Below, in pieces: positions 48,115-60,900 of a stretch of 64,000 nucleotides of DNA (within the stretch, counting starts at the first letter, position 1; each line of letters starts with the position of its first letter). Position numbers and translations under genes: made by a program. The notes under the pieces are model-generated. The model was given only the letters and a program-made list of their open reading frames with translations. It searched no databases and was not told the DNA's origin. The stretch is taken from assembly GCF_932274485.2 (NCBI RefSeq), contig NC_065882.2, forward strand, positions 16,847,390-16,911,389, in the 5' to 3' direction. The stretch is from Patella vulgata. Its lineage: Eukaryota; Mollusca; Gastropoda; Patellidae.

Positions 48115-48375
48115 AAAAACATAAAGAATCCTTGAAAGTTGGCATTCGAAGGCTGTAATGCCGCAGAAATGGTTCAGCTACTGATAACTTCCGTCTATGA
48201 CTTAAGTCACAGTAGTGAAAGCTTCTAAGGTCAGGTCTACACTACAATATTGCAGCTATTAACACTGCTGTTTAGGTAAAATTTCCCTCCTAGCAAATAG
48301 CATGACGTATGTCTGTCATCATTCGTCTGGATAGAGTGGGAAAGTAATAGGGCACTAGTAGTACTTTAATTTAAC
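48115..48375 (+). repeat. Old, diverged SINE-B
   Basis: Traces of AAAGAATCCTTGAAAGTTGGCATTC, TAAAATTTCCCTCCTAGCA and ATGACGTATGTCTGTC in SINE-B order, with an insertion in the middle. Confidence 0.55.
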
Positions 48376-49020
48376 CCTATACATTTATTAAGAATTATTT
48401 TGATATTCTGATAATTACAGATAAATATTCTAATGAATTTTAAGGTTTATTTGGTGTCACTTCCTACTGAGAATAATCCATTTATAGAACTTAACATCCT
48501 GTAAAGGCGTAGTTTGTTCTAACAATTGAACTATCAGACATTTGAATTGATGTGTGTTGTTCACAGTTTGCCCTCCTTCACGAACTTTGGATTAGCAGAT
48601 GTTAAATGGGGAAAAACACCTGCCACAAGTGACATGAATTTCTGCATGTCATGAAACTTTCTTAAAAATCTTACTTATTAAGGATTTTATTTTTGCAGCT
48701 GATTACTTCTCAAGGTTTGTTATTTATTTTATTGACAAACAACATTATTTGGCATCAATAAAAACTTGGGGCTATGCACTCATATTACACTGGCTCTATT
48801 GAAAAGGATAATCAAGGTGATATTCATACATGTAAATTTAATAAATTGACCATGGACTGAACTGTATAGTGTCTCAACTCCCATTTAATAGCCCCCAAAA
48901 CACTGGAACACATTAAAAAGGCCTTGATACTGTATCCTGGTTTTATTTCTTTCTTCACAATATATACTAGCAATTTCCATTAGAATGGTATCAGTGTGGG
49001 TAGGTATTTCCATTGGTTAG

Positions 49021-49290
49021 GGAGGGAGGATGGCCGAATGGTTAGCATGTGCGCGCTGTATCATAAGGTCTGTTATTGAGTCAACTGGCGTGGTTTCCAT
49101 TCCCCGGTTGTATGTGACAAGGAGTAGGGTGGCCTGTCTAACTTCGTGGGTTTTCTCCGGGTCCTCCGTTTACCTCCCACTATTAAAGACCCCTATGCGC
49201 AAGCGAATTATTGAAATAAAATAGATCCATATGTTAGTCCCGAAATGACCTAGTTTGTGTAGAGTGGAGTTAAACCCCATCTCTCTCTCC
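49021..49290 (+). repeat. SINE-A copy, full length, 10-bp target duplication
   Basis: Head GGATGGCCGAATGGTTAGCATG, body and CT tail. CATTGGTTAG (49011-49020) and CATTGATTAG (49291-49300) flank it with one change. Confidence 0.92.
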
Positions 49291-49339
49291 CATTGATTAG
49301 ATTTATGTCTGATCGTCAAGTTTATAAAAAAAATGGCCC

Positions 49340-49716
49340 TTAAAGTTACAGTTTCATATTTTTAAGTTATATTTTTAAAATGTATTAAAATAAAGCCCTA
49401 AAATAGATGGTATCTATAAACAGCCCTACCTTGTTAAAGAATAATTCTATTAATCCTATAATTCACTATTGCCAGTTGAGAAATTGGCAAAAATATCATG
49501 TTCAACTTCAAATTCAAACGTTTGAAGATAGCTATTCCATGGTTGGGAATAGGAAAACAAGGGAGGTAATTGTGTTATTATTTCCGGTTTTATGATTTTT
49601 AAGTGTGAGGATGACACCTATGATCGTATAATAGTGAGTTGACAACCTATTGAGCAAAAGACATAGAAATAATTATGTTTTGACTTTCTTACAAAATATG
49701 AAATTTTAACTTTTAA
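49340..49716 (-). mobile_element. MITE-4 copy 2, TTAA-flanked
   Basis: TTAA-AGTTACAGTTTCATATTTT at left; AAATATGAAATTTTAACT-TTTAA at right. It runs opposite to copy 1 at 22474. Confidence 0.88.
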
Positions 49717-50146
49717 CATAATTAGATGCAAGGACAAGGATATCCTGCATGGCTGTTAGAATGTTATCAACAACAAACACTTGTCTCTGATTTATTGGTT
49801 TGAATGCAAGATAGGGCCAGGCAACTGGATAGGAATTTACATACTATTTGAATCCTTGTGAATTTTTAGGAATTGAACATACCATATTCCTATGGATCAA
49901 AATTAGAACCAAACAATATGAATATTGAGTGACCGAAGAATGAAAGACATTTTGTAAGGAATTGATTGTTATTATTAATTTGTGTGCATTATTATGCACA
50001 TCATTGTCATTTACTGATCTACAAGAGCAATTGCATAGTATGTAAGTGACTCATCATACATGTACAGTGTATGTATAATATAGATAGAATATATCCTAAG
50101 TGCTTAATAAATCACGATTTTTTTTTACATGAAGATAAAGTTTATG

Positions 50147-50337
50147 GCATTTAGTAATTGAACTGGAATATACAGGTCACAATTCTATGGAATACAATTA
50201 CTGCTTATTACTGAGCAATGTTAGATATAAAAAAAGCTGTACGAAATTCTAATAATGACTAGAGAAGCCTAGTCTAAAAAGTTGCTCAGTAATAAGCAGT
50301 AATTGTATTCCATAGAATTTTGACCTGTATATACATG
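50147..50337. repeat. Short foldback, ~60-75 bp arms
   Basis: The arm GGTCACAATTCTATGGAATAC... through CTTATTACTGAGCAA at 50175-50220 is inverted at 50282-50330. The spacer is about 60 bp. The single left arm also occurs at 11777. Confidence 0.85.
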
Positions 50338-50529
50338 TACCGTAAGTGTTTTCTAATGAGATACACAATTAGATCTTGGAAGTAACTGTCAAGTGCAGAA
50401 AAAGATATTGTATCTTATACCAGATTCAGAGATGCTCAAAGTTTGTTAACAACATACTGATTTAGAATAATGCTAAAGTGTCAGTATGACCAGTGCTGTA
50501 ACTATGGACTTGTACCGTAACGTGAATAA

Positions 50530-50610
50530 ATGTCTATATAAGATTTGAAACCAGAAAAATGACCTTCGGTAGGCAGATTTATCTCTTACATGATGTATTT
50601 TTAACAGATT
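50530..50610 (+). repeat. MITE-1 fragment H
   Basis: Only the right end is left: GGTAGGCAGATTTATCTCTTACATGATGTATTTTTAA. Confidence 0.6.
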
Positions 50611-50639
50611 TGAATAGTTTTTGGTTTTAGATAACTGGG

Positions 50640-50803
50640 ATCAAATAGGTCTGTCATTGAGTCAAGTGGCTTGGATTTCTCTGAGTCCTCTGGTTTCCTC
50701 CCACTGCTAAAAACCCTGCGCTCAATCTATTTATTAAAATAAATTGAACCATGTTTTAGTCCCTAAATGACATAGTTTGTGTCAAGTTGATTTTTAAACC
50801 CCA
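50640..50803 (+). repeat. SINE-A fragment, shortened
   Basis: GGTCTGTCATTGAGTCAAGTGG, then body from TCTCTGAGTCCTCTGG to the tail TTTTTAAACCCC. The B box and GACAAGGAG part are deleted. It abuts the next element. Confidence 0.8.
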
Positions 50804-52350
50804 TTTTTATACGTCCACATTCATAATGTGGACGTATATTGCCGTCGCCCCTGTCTGTGTGTGTGTGTATGTGTGTCTGTGTGTCGCCTACAGGCCACAA
50901 TTCTTAAGTGATCATCTTCAAACTTAATATACTTATTCCTTATACCCTAAGGATGATCCCTATTGTTTTTGGTGCATGCCCGACCCCCAGGGGCAGAGCC
51001 ACGCCCATTTCTTGTATTTGTTTGTTTGTCGTCTACAGGCCGCATTTCTTAACGCATCATATTGAAACTTTGCATACTTTTTCTTTGTACCCTAAGGAAC
51101 ACCCCTATCATTTGGGGTGCATGCCCAACCCCCAGGGGCAAAGCCATGCCCATTTTCTCTTTGTATGTCTGTGTGTTGCCTACAGGCCACAATTCTTAAT
51201 CGACCGTCTTGAAAAAATTTCATATGAATTCCTTATACCCTAAGGATGATCCCTATTGTTCTTGGTGCATGTCCGACCCCCAGTGGCAGAGCCACGCCCA
51301 TTTCTTATATTCATTGTTTGTTATCTACAGACCGCATTTCGTAACATATCACCTTGAAACTTTGCATGCTTACTCCTTCTATCCTAAGGAACATCCCTTT
51401 TGTTTGTGGTGAATGCCCAGCCCCCAGGGACAGAGCCACACCCATTTTCTTTTTGTGTGTCTGTATGTCACTTACAGCCTGCAATGCTTAATCGATCATC
51501 TTGAGAACTTTTTTATACTTATACATTATACCCCAAGGCTGACCTCTATTTTTTTGGTGATTGCCCAACCCCCAGGGGCAGAACCACACCCATTTTTTCT
51601 TTGTGTCTCTGTGAGTTGCCTACAGGCCACGATTCCTAATGGATTGTCTTTGAACTTGGGATATGTTTTCCTTATAGCCTAAGGACGACAACTGCATGTC
51701 ACGACCCCCAGGGGCAGTCACGCCCAATTTTTATGTTTATCGTTTACAGGCCCGAATTCTGGATGGATCAACTTGGTATTTAGCATATGTATTCCTTATA
51801 GCCTAAGGGCATCAACTATTGATTTTGGTGAATGCCCCAACGCCCAGGGGCAGAGCAACGCCCAATTTTTGCCTTTAACGCCCAAAGGCCACAATTCTGA
51901 ATGGATTATTTTGGAACTTGGTGTACTTATTCCTTATACCCTAAGGACGGTAACTAGTGATGTTGCCATTTCAATAACAGGATGGTACCTGTTTATATTG
52001 TTTCCATATCCAACCCCCATGGGCAGAGCCACGCCCAGTTTTTGTATTTATCGTCTACAGACTGCAATTCTGAATGGATCATCTTGGAACTTTGCATATT
52101 TATTCCTTATACCATAAAGACAGCAATAATTTATTTTGATACTTGCCCGGACCTCTTGGGGCAGTGTCACACCCACTTTACTGTTAGTATTTTGTCTGTA
52201 AATTTGGCAAAACAAACCCGACGCCTAGCCTTCTTTGCCTCTGATCATATTACAGCCATTTCATATTTCATTTTCTTCATTTTAAAAAGTACCATATCAA
52301 TCAAAGCTGGAATGTGGACGTATATTGCAGCATTAGCGATGCTCTTGTTT
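50804..52350 (+). repeat. Tandem-array element, nine ~146 bp units, with ATACGTCCACATT left end
   Basis: Left end TTTTTATACGTCCACATTC is part of a palindrome (ATACGTCCACATT / AATGTGGACGTAT). Nine units follow, with the CTACAGGCC mark near 50891, 51036, 51183, 51328, 51475, 51623, 51747, 51886 and 52058. Each has CTTATACCCTAAGGA and a GC-rich CCCCCAGGGGCAGAGCCACG. The right end repeats AATGTGGACGTATATTGCAG and stops near GATGCTCTTGTTT. The open frames inside are by-products of the repeat. Confidence 0.88.
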
Positions 52351-52597
52351 GGAAAACTTAGTGCCTGGCAACCTATCTTTTTATACATGTTCAGAAGTAT
52401 TTCTTTGAATCGTATTACATGTAGGTGCATACATGTTTCTCTGTATAACGAACATCATAAGTAGCAGTGGTCTTAATTGCCTAGGTGCATGTACATTGAT
52501 TTGTAATTAGTGAGCTCTGAATGTTACCAAACTGCATTCCAATGACTGCTGTGGTTGAACGAACTCACATAATGCAGTTATGGTTTTGTAAAGACTA

Positions 52598-53795
52598 TTA
52601 AAGATACATTTCCATGTTCTAATTGGGTGATTTGATGATATATCTGGACTAAAAGCATATTCAAACTACATGTAATTAAAAATACGTTCCCGCGTACAAA
52701 CTGGATGATTTAATGATGTATTTAGACTAAAAACATATTCAATCAAACTAATTATAATCTATCAAAATTTAGCTTCAAATCCTTCTCAAAACACTGTTTT
52801 CGTGAGGGAATACCCCTACTGTAAAAAATCTATGAAAAAAAGTCATGTTTCTGTCACATGACTTAGCTGATGCACTACCTAGCAACAGGCGGAGAATTCA
52901 TTGCATATACAAGACGATGTTATCTTTAATCGCTATCCATAAATCAAAAATATTGAAGCCTAATTAAATTTTCGGATTATCCACTGCCCATGTCATTTTC
53001 CGTGGTTTTTATCTCAGAAAGTGTTGTACGTTTAACCCTTCATCAAGTTTATTAACATATACATCAAGTGCTCAATCTTCGCGTGCTACCTTTGAATTGA
53101 TGCCCATTAGGGAAACCCTTAAATTTTTGTCCTGTATGCATTCAATGGTTGTTTTTAAGGGAATCCAGTATTTTTCTTGTAAGATTGGATATTTTTACTT
53201 TCCATATATACCAAAATTGCCATACTGGAAATAACCACCCGATAAATACTTTTCTGGGAAAGTATCTGTAATCTATCAAAATGTTGCTTCAAATCCTTCT
53301 TAAAACATTGTATTTTAGAGGGATACGACTGTTATAAAATATGTATTAAAAAGAGGTCGTGCTTTTCTCACGTGATGTGGCTACGCGCTGCAAAGCCGGA
53401 GGAGAATTCATTGCATATACAAGACGATGTTGTCTTAAGTCGCTGTTTATTTATCATAAATTTCAAAGCCTAATTAAATTCTCGAATTATTCACTGCCCA
53501 CATCTTTTTCTGTGTTTTTTATCTCAGATACTGTTGTACGTTTCAGCTCACCATCAAGTTTATCAACATATACATCAAGCGCTCACTAACGCTGAGCAGA
53601 CATCCCTAATCGTCGGGTTGCCGGTTAGGGAAACCCTTAAATTTTTGTCCTGTATGTGTTCCATGGCTGTTTTTCAAGGAATCCAGGATTTTTCTAATAA
53701 GATTAGATGTTTCTACTTTCCATATACACCAATATTGCCATACTTTTATTAGAAATAACCACCCTATAAATACTTTTGTGAGAAAGTATCTTTAA
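52598..53795 (+). mobile_element. MITE-3, two to three partly tandem copies
   Basis: TTAA-AGATACATTTCC start at 52598, a second start-like CCCGCGTACAAACTGG at 52689, an end-like GGGAAAGTATCTGTAA at 53255, then a second body to GAAAGTATCT-TTAA at 53795. The units match 4126-4646. Confidence 0.8.
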
Positions 53796-54948
53796 GACCC
53801 TGACATTTGTAATGCAATCAAAGACATCCCGACCCTTTGAATTTAATATCAAAAGAAACTTAATAGGCAAGTCATTTTATTTGAAAGACTTCAAAGTTCT
53901 GTCAAGGCTTGACAGTCAAGCATATATACATATGCAGACATATAAATTGTAATTGTCTTTTTCAGTCCAGTGCATCATTATAGTATGTATGAACTGACAT
54001 TAAATAAATTGCCTGGAAACCTAGTCTATTTTTATACACTCGCTGACATTAATTTGGTTGTAAGTTTATATAATAGTCTGTCTATCTTCCATCTGCAAAG
54101 TTGATGTTTTGACAGATTTTCACATCATTAATCAGAAATAATTAGTGTTGGGGGTAATTCATAATACTAAGCAATTTTTAAAAAATTGTGCAAATTAGTT
54201 CTAGGGCTATAACCCATGCCCGGATTGATTGTATTTTTGTCATTTTGTATTTAGGCCTTTTAAATTATTTTGCACTGTGGTTTTTGTAGCCTATATTTAT
54301 TATTAGTAGACTAACCTTAGCAGGAACTGTTGTTTAACACTGCAGTATAATTAGTTGAATCCCACACAGACAGGATGTTACACTTAAAAATATAATGATG
54401 TATCACTTGATTCAAAGAAATCAATTTAGTCCCGGGAATTAATTGACAGTCCCGGTATTTCTCATGTAGTAATAAATGATAGTATATATATTGATTTTGA
54501 CAGCTATATTGCTTAATAAAGCACAGTTTTAGGAAACAGCTGGTTGTGATATATTGGTACATGTTCATCTTTATTTAATTTGTGGTTTTATCCAGGCCTG
54601 ATGACATTTTCGATAAATTGTGGAAATAAAGTGGCATTCTACTCTTTTTCTAAAATTGCTGTTGATAATGATAAATTTATAATTATATCTTCATATTTTT
54701 TTATTTGATATACTCTTTTTTTTATATATATACTTTTAAGACAAACAGAAGAATACAAATGGCAGCCTACTCTTATATATTGGTAAAGGACAAGGCTCTT
54801 CAGTTTGATACATGTGGGATTACTCTCAATATTTTCAGATTTGAAGAAAACACTACCGGTACTCTACTTTTTAAAGTTACAGATCATATTCTATTTATTA
54901 TACTCTAGGTTTTGTAATAAATAATCTCAATATTTTTATATTTTTTCA

Positions 54949-54976
54949 GATTTGATGAGAATTTAGAAAGAAGAAA
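54949..54976 (+). promoter_or_regulatory. 5'UTR splice acceptor before the RNF144 start
   Basis: TTTTTTCAG|ATTTGATGAG ends near 54950 and leaves a short leader before AAAATGGCC. It suggests an untranslated upstream exon that I cannot place. Confidence 0.5.
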
Positions 54977-57900
54977 ATGGCCACCTACTCAGCGTCTAAA
55001 AGTACAGTTGAACTGGCTATTGATCCACTTATTATGTGTAAATTGTGTTTAATGGAATGTCCACTTCAAGATATGTATGAACTACATGATTGTAAATGTC
55101 TGTATTGTGAGATGGTAAGTTTAAAATTTTTTAAAGAAAAGTTTTACATTTTTTTTATACCCTCACATTTTTAAATACCTGACATATTTTTACATACATG
55201 TAGCAACAAACACATTTTCAGTTTCAGTATTTCCAATAATTTTGTGAAATGGCTCAGAAGTAACCACCATTATTTTGACAAATTTATCAGTGTCATCATT
55301 ATGTCTCCCTTCAGCATACTCCTCACAGTATTTCATTTGATTAGACCTAATCCGACTCAAACACTTCCATACTCTGCGCAAATTTTTGTCCCAAATAATG
55401 ACTGGTTAACTGTCCTATCAACACTTCAACCAGTACATAAATCGTAACAAAATCAATCAAAATTAACCAGAGCTCTATATATGTTGACTTAAAAGTATAA
55501 TGACAGTCATGGCAACATTACATCATAACGTGCGAAATGTATTACGCTCAATTAACTAGTACATAACAGAATATTACAGAGAAACTAATTGTGTGATAAT
55601 TGTTAATACTGATAAATGAGGCTATCCAAAATAACTACAGTGTAAACATTTGGTAATTGTCGTGCATGTGGAATCTTTTTGTCCCCCTTCTTTCGAAGAA
55701 AGCAGAGGACTATTAAAATGGGTTCGTCCGTCTGTCTGTCTGTCTGTCACACTTTTTGGGACACAATAACTCTCCTTCTAGAATGTTCAAACTTGGTGTA
55801 AGTGTTTATTAGGTCAATGCCTTGATGGATTTCGAAGATGAGCATTTTCTGCTTAGGGTAAGCAGAGATAAGCCATTTGATTGGTTGATGCTTCGGGGCA
55901 CGATAACTTTAGTTCTAATTAAGTGAGAGTGATGAAATTTGGTGTATAGTTTCATTACATCAATACCTTGACTAAGTTCGATAATGAGCATTTTCTGCTC
56001 AGGGTAAGCAGAGCAGTAAGCAGAGCAATAAGCAATTTGATTGGCCGAGACTTTGGAACACAATAACTAGAAGTAGAATGTTCAAACTTTAAAGTGTAGG
56101 TGCTCATTAGGTGAATGCCTTAATGGAGTTCGATGATAAACATTGTCTGCTTACGGTAAGCAGAGATAAGCAATCTGATTGGTTGATGCTTTGGGGCACG
56201 ATAACTTTGGTTTTAATTAAGTGAGAGTGATGAAACACTGAGTATAGATTCATTATATCATTACCATGACTAAGTTCGATGATGAGATTTTTCTGCTTAG
56301 GCTCAGGAGCGATATGCAATTTGATTGGTCAAGACTTTGGAACATAACAACTCTCTTTTTAATTGTTTAAACTTGATGTAGATGTTCATTAGGTGAAAGT
56401 CTTGACTGAGTTCAATGATTAATATTTTTGAGCTAAAGCCTAGCAATTTCCTTGGTTGATGCTTTGGGACAAGATAACTTTGATTCTATCTGGTAGAGAG
56501 TGATGACACTTAGTGAATAGTTGATAATCAGTTTGATTGCTTGAAAAAAATAAATGTACGATTAATTAATATGTGTCATCTATTTTTGGGGGGATTTTGG
56601 CGGGGGACATCAGCCTCACTGTTGGCTTGTTAAACATTAATTCACTTGACAAGCCTATAATCAACTCTTTAGATTATCGAATGACGGAGATGTAAACATG
56701 GTTTTATTTAAAAATAGGGAATCAAGGCTACATGTAAGTCTCGATAAACATGTACTGTTGTTACGATAATAAACAATCTTTATATACGTACCACATGATC
56801 TTGTCAATACTTCAAACATTGATAACTGAGCTCAGAATAAAGTAATTTGAATGAAATTTTCAATATGTTCATTTTGCATTATCTATTTTTGAACTTTTAT
56901 AATAGCAAGAACGACCAGCTCTTTATCTAAATCTTACACAATGCATCTTTAAGTACTTTTGGGCTTTCTCTATATTCTCTGATTCATTCTCACTGCTATT
57001 GTTTCTTGTGTGCGACCGAAATAACTTATAATGAAAAATATGAAAATCGCATATTGTGATAAGCATAAGCCCTCTGTTTGTTGATAAATGTTTTAGAAAT
57101 ATGTCAATACTTTCCTGTTAAGTTATTAGAAACCCTTTGTTTTTTTAAAATTCATTTGAAAGCTATTGTTTTCACCCTCTTACTTTTAAGTAATATGTCA
57201 GTACATTCCTGTTACATTTTCCCCAAAGCTTTATTAAAATATATGACTGTAAATGTATAGATGTATGTATTTAAATTTCAGTGTATGCGACAGTATTTAG
57301 ATGTGATGATAAAAGAAGGAAGTGTGTCCGATATAACATGTCCAGATGCTCAGTGTAAAAAACAAGGAAAATTAGAAACACCAGAGGTAGACCTTTTTTC
57401 ATATTCAGCATACTTATCTGTACCGTATATTACCAAGCTAGCTGCTAGACAAAGTAATCACTCCTGCTATGTTAATTCTCTGTATATTCACACAGGCAGT
57501 TCATCATTTTGTCACTCTGTAGGCACACTGACACTTGGTGGTCATACTGGATTGAGTAACATGTATTATCTGATTACTGAATATATTTTGTTAGCACAAG
57601 GAAGAACTAGGAGCCAGCCACATTTTAATTGTTCTTGATAATTACTTCATGGATTGTCACTCTTGATCAGTTTTAACTGTCTTTTAAATGCCACCCTATT
57701 ACTACAGAAGATTAAATATTTGACAAACTTTGTGGACTACCCTATGGCGGTAAATTAGAATAGATTCAAAATTCTAAATTGTTAATGTTGTATAACCACC
57801 TTATTTCTAACTTCTATTCATGTAATTTCTAAATTAAGAAGATGTATAATCCAATTGTGGACTGCCCTATGGCGGTATATTAGAATAGATTCAAAATTCT

Positions 57901-60900
57901 AAAATTGTTAATGTTGTGCTATCACCTCATTTCTAACTTCTATTCATGTAATTTCTAAATTAAGATGATGTATAATCCAATTGAGCCAATTAATATGTAT
58001 GTTTTGTTGATCTATATCTATTACTTTATAGTGTTAGACAATGTCTAGAAATTGTTCAAAGATATACCGTTTACAAACCCCAGGAGATTGAGGAAATCTG
58101 TTTATGTGGATCGCAATAAAGTTTTGTATTTCTTATTATACATGTACCTGTATTATACCTCTGTCTTAACATCATGGTAGTTTTTCTCCACCATATATTA
58201 TTTAAGTTGCATGAAGCGATAGAGAATTTCATACATGTACATGTAGATAGCAATATTCTTGGCGAAATTAAACAAAAATGAAATGTAGTTTAACTGCCTA
58301 CTTTTCTGCACCAACTGGGCTAATGAAGACAGGTTTACGCCATACAATGTGCTATGACTGAAATTTAGAATTTTGAATCTAATACACCATCAATACTGCC
58401 CAGGTACTACTGTGGTACATCTTTTGTTGCTTTGGCAACCTGTGTTTAAAACTTTCCCTATCGTCTGATCTTTTCAGATTCAAAAATTGGTTGACAAAAG
58501 TAATTTTGAGAGGTACAAACGTTTACATTATATGAGGGGTAAGTTGTTGAAGTCTTTTAATTTACAATATTTGAATTAATTAAAGACAATTTTGCTTCTC
58601 ACACATCTGATTTTTGTTCAATATTAACTTCCTTGCTATGGTTTGGAACATTTTGATTGGATAGACATTTGAGCGAGATTTTATATCTGCTTAAACATCA
58701 GCTCATTTCAAATCAATATAATGTGTTTGAATTGTGGTAAATCTATATAAATTGTTTTAATACCATTAATTTAATTCTTATAGATCTATATGAATTGTTG
58801 TAATTGTAATATCATTAACTTATTTATGGTAGATCTATATTAATTGTTGTGATATCATTAACATAAACTTAATTATGGTAAATCTATATTAGTTGTTGTG
58901 ATATCATTAACATAAACTTAATTGAAATCCTTATATGGCATTTAGTAATTGAATATATAATAATAAAACAATGAATAATAAAACTTGTTGTTCTCAAGTA
59001 AATAACGACAGTGTAATGTTGTTATTGTTGTTTATTACAGATTTAACATCCAATACAATGAATATGATATTATGGACAGGTTGATTTAATTAAATTATTT
59101 ACACTTGAAAATTGTTAAAAACACAAAATAAAAAAGGTCCTCGGATTCCAAAAGTTTCTTAAAGCACACTTATAAATTCGCTGTCGTGAGAAGAGAGGGC
59201 GGGTTATTTTCTCCCTTTGTCATAATCAAGTTAAAACAGGAGGTCCAACTGACTGATGTTTGGTGTCATCAGGGCGGATAGAAAAAACCCTGTGGGGAAA
59301 AAGAATCCACTGGCTTTATGTGGAAAAGCGAAGTGCTCTCAGTAAAAACCACATAGCTGGACCCGTAGATTATTTACATATTAAAAGTGTTCGTCCAATA
59401 AGTTCCATGTTGTTAAAAATTAACTAAAAGTTCAAGACTTCAAAGTTTAAAAGTTGTAAGCATTCCATTAGAGTTTTCCTTGTGTATGGCTCTCCACAGA
59501 TAAAAAGTTACCTGAAAAGAGAAAGAAGAGCCAGCAGCAACTCACAGGTTAAATTAAATTGATTGATGTGCACTGTCATTGTTAATAATGGTTGTGTAGG
59601 TCCCTATTCCTTTATTTTGTCATTATTTTTCCTTTGTATATTATTATATGGCAAGACATCAAATTATGTACAAGGTAACAAAAACAATAACTAATAGTAA
59701 TATGAAACCATCAAAGGAATAATAATAAAAAGAACAATAATAACATTTCAAAATTGACATCAAAGATACTGATTAAGTTCAGGTTCAGGTCATTATTTAC
59801 TTGAGAACGACAAGAGGAACTTGTTGAAACGTAGTGTGAAATAAACTCAGTGATTGTTTTCCATATAAATTGTGATTTATTATTATGAACTTAAAGGGAC
59901 AATAACATTTGCTGGCTTGAAAGCTCTAGAAAATAAATAATATCTCTATCTAAGTACTAGATGTTTACAAGGCTCTACACAGCATTTTGAACTTACTTGT
60001 GCAAACATAAGTAAATTTTCAAAACCACTAGCCAAACAAAATTTTCAGTTGCCAATTCTGAAGATTAGAATAATTTGTCGTATGATATAGCTAAATTATA
60101 TTGTGAACATACATAACACTTCAACTTGTCCTATAATAATAATAAAAGATGTTTTAAACATTTTATTCCGACTGGGACTCACTGCGAGACGAAGACGGCA
60201 AAGCTTGTAATTTTGCTTGTTTGGGTTGTGTAGCGTCAGTAGCATGACTATCATCATTTTTCCCCAACTGAGACTCACTGCGAGACGAAGTTACTTTACT
60301 AGTAAAGTAAGACGATATAGGTTTGATTCGTCTGCTAGCCATGCTGTCAGCTGTCTCAACTTCCGATAAATACAGTGCATGAGCAGAGGACAATGAGATT
60401 GACCCAATTTCAAACCAGGAAAGAAACAAGAGTGACAGTTGACCGGGATCATTTCCGATTACGTTATCTTTACAGAGAAAAGTTCAGATAGCTATAGTGT
60501 TAATTGGGGACTTCAAGATATATGTTTACTCGCCAGAAACCTAGCATTTATAAATATCTAGTCGCCATTGTCAAAATTCACTTGCAAATGCGAGTGTTTC
60601 AGTCGCATTGTAGAGCCTTGGATGTTTAAGTGTCCTACCTGTTGTGTAAATTATCCATTACATCCTATTTTCCTTGTCCAGAGGGTTCGAAAATATTTTT
60701 AAATTGAAGTTTCATTTGAAAAGGTTTACGTTAGACGTTTCAAACCATTATGTTGAATTTTTCAAAATTTTTAAATAAGGTGTGTTAAGATGGAATTTGT
60801 ATCATCAATTAATTGAAATATTGTAAAATAGTACAATTTGTTGACCAGAATAAAGATTGGGACATATTATTCAGTTACAACAAAAGTGGTATTGAGCCTT

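Noticed and set aside
50908-52464. A set of overlapping open frames of 67-160 codons
   Set aside because: They follow the 146-bp tandem units, and their translations repeat the same PQGQSHAH-like phrase in shifting frames. They are by-products of the array.
57261-57638. 125-codon frame as its own gene
   Set aside because: Its first part is RNF144 exon 57282-57386, joined by clean splice sites; the rest is intron read-through.
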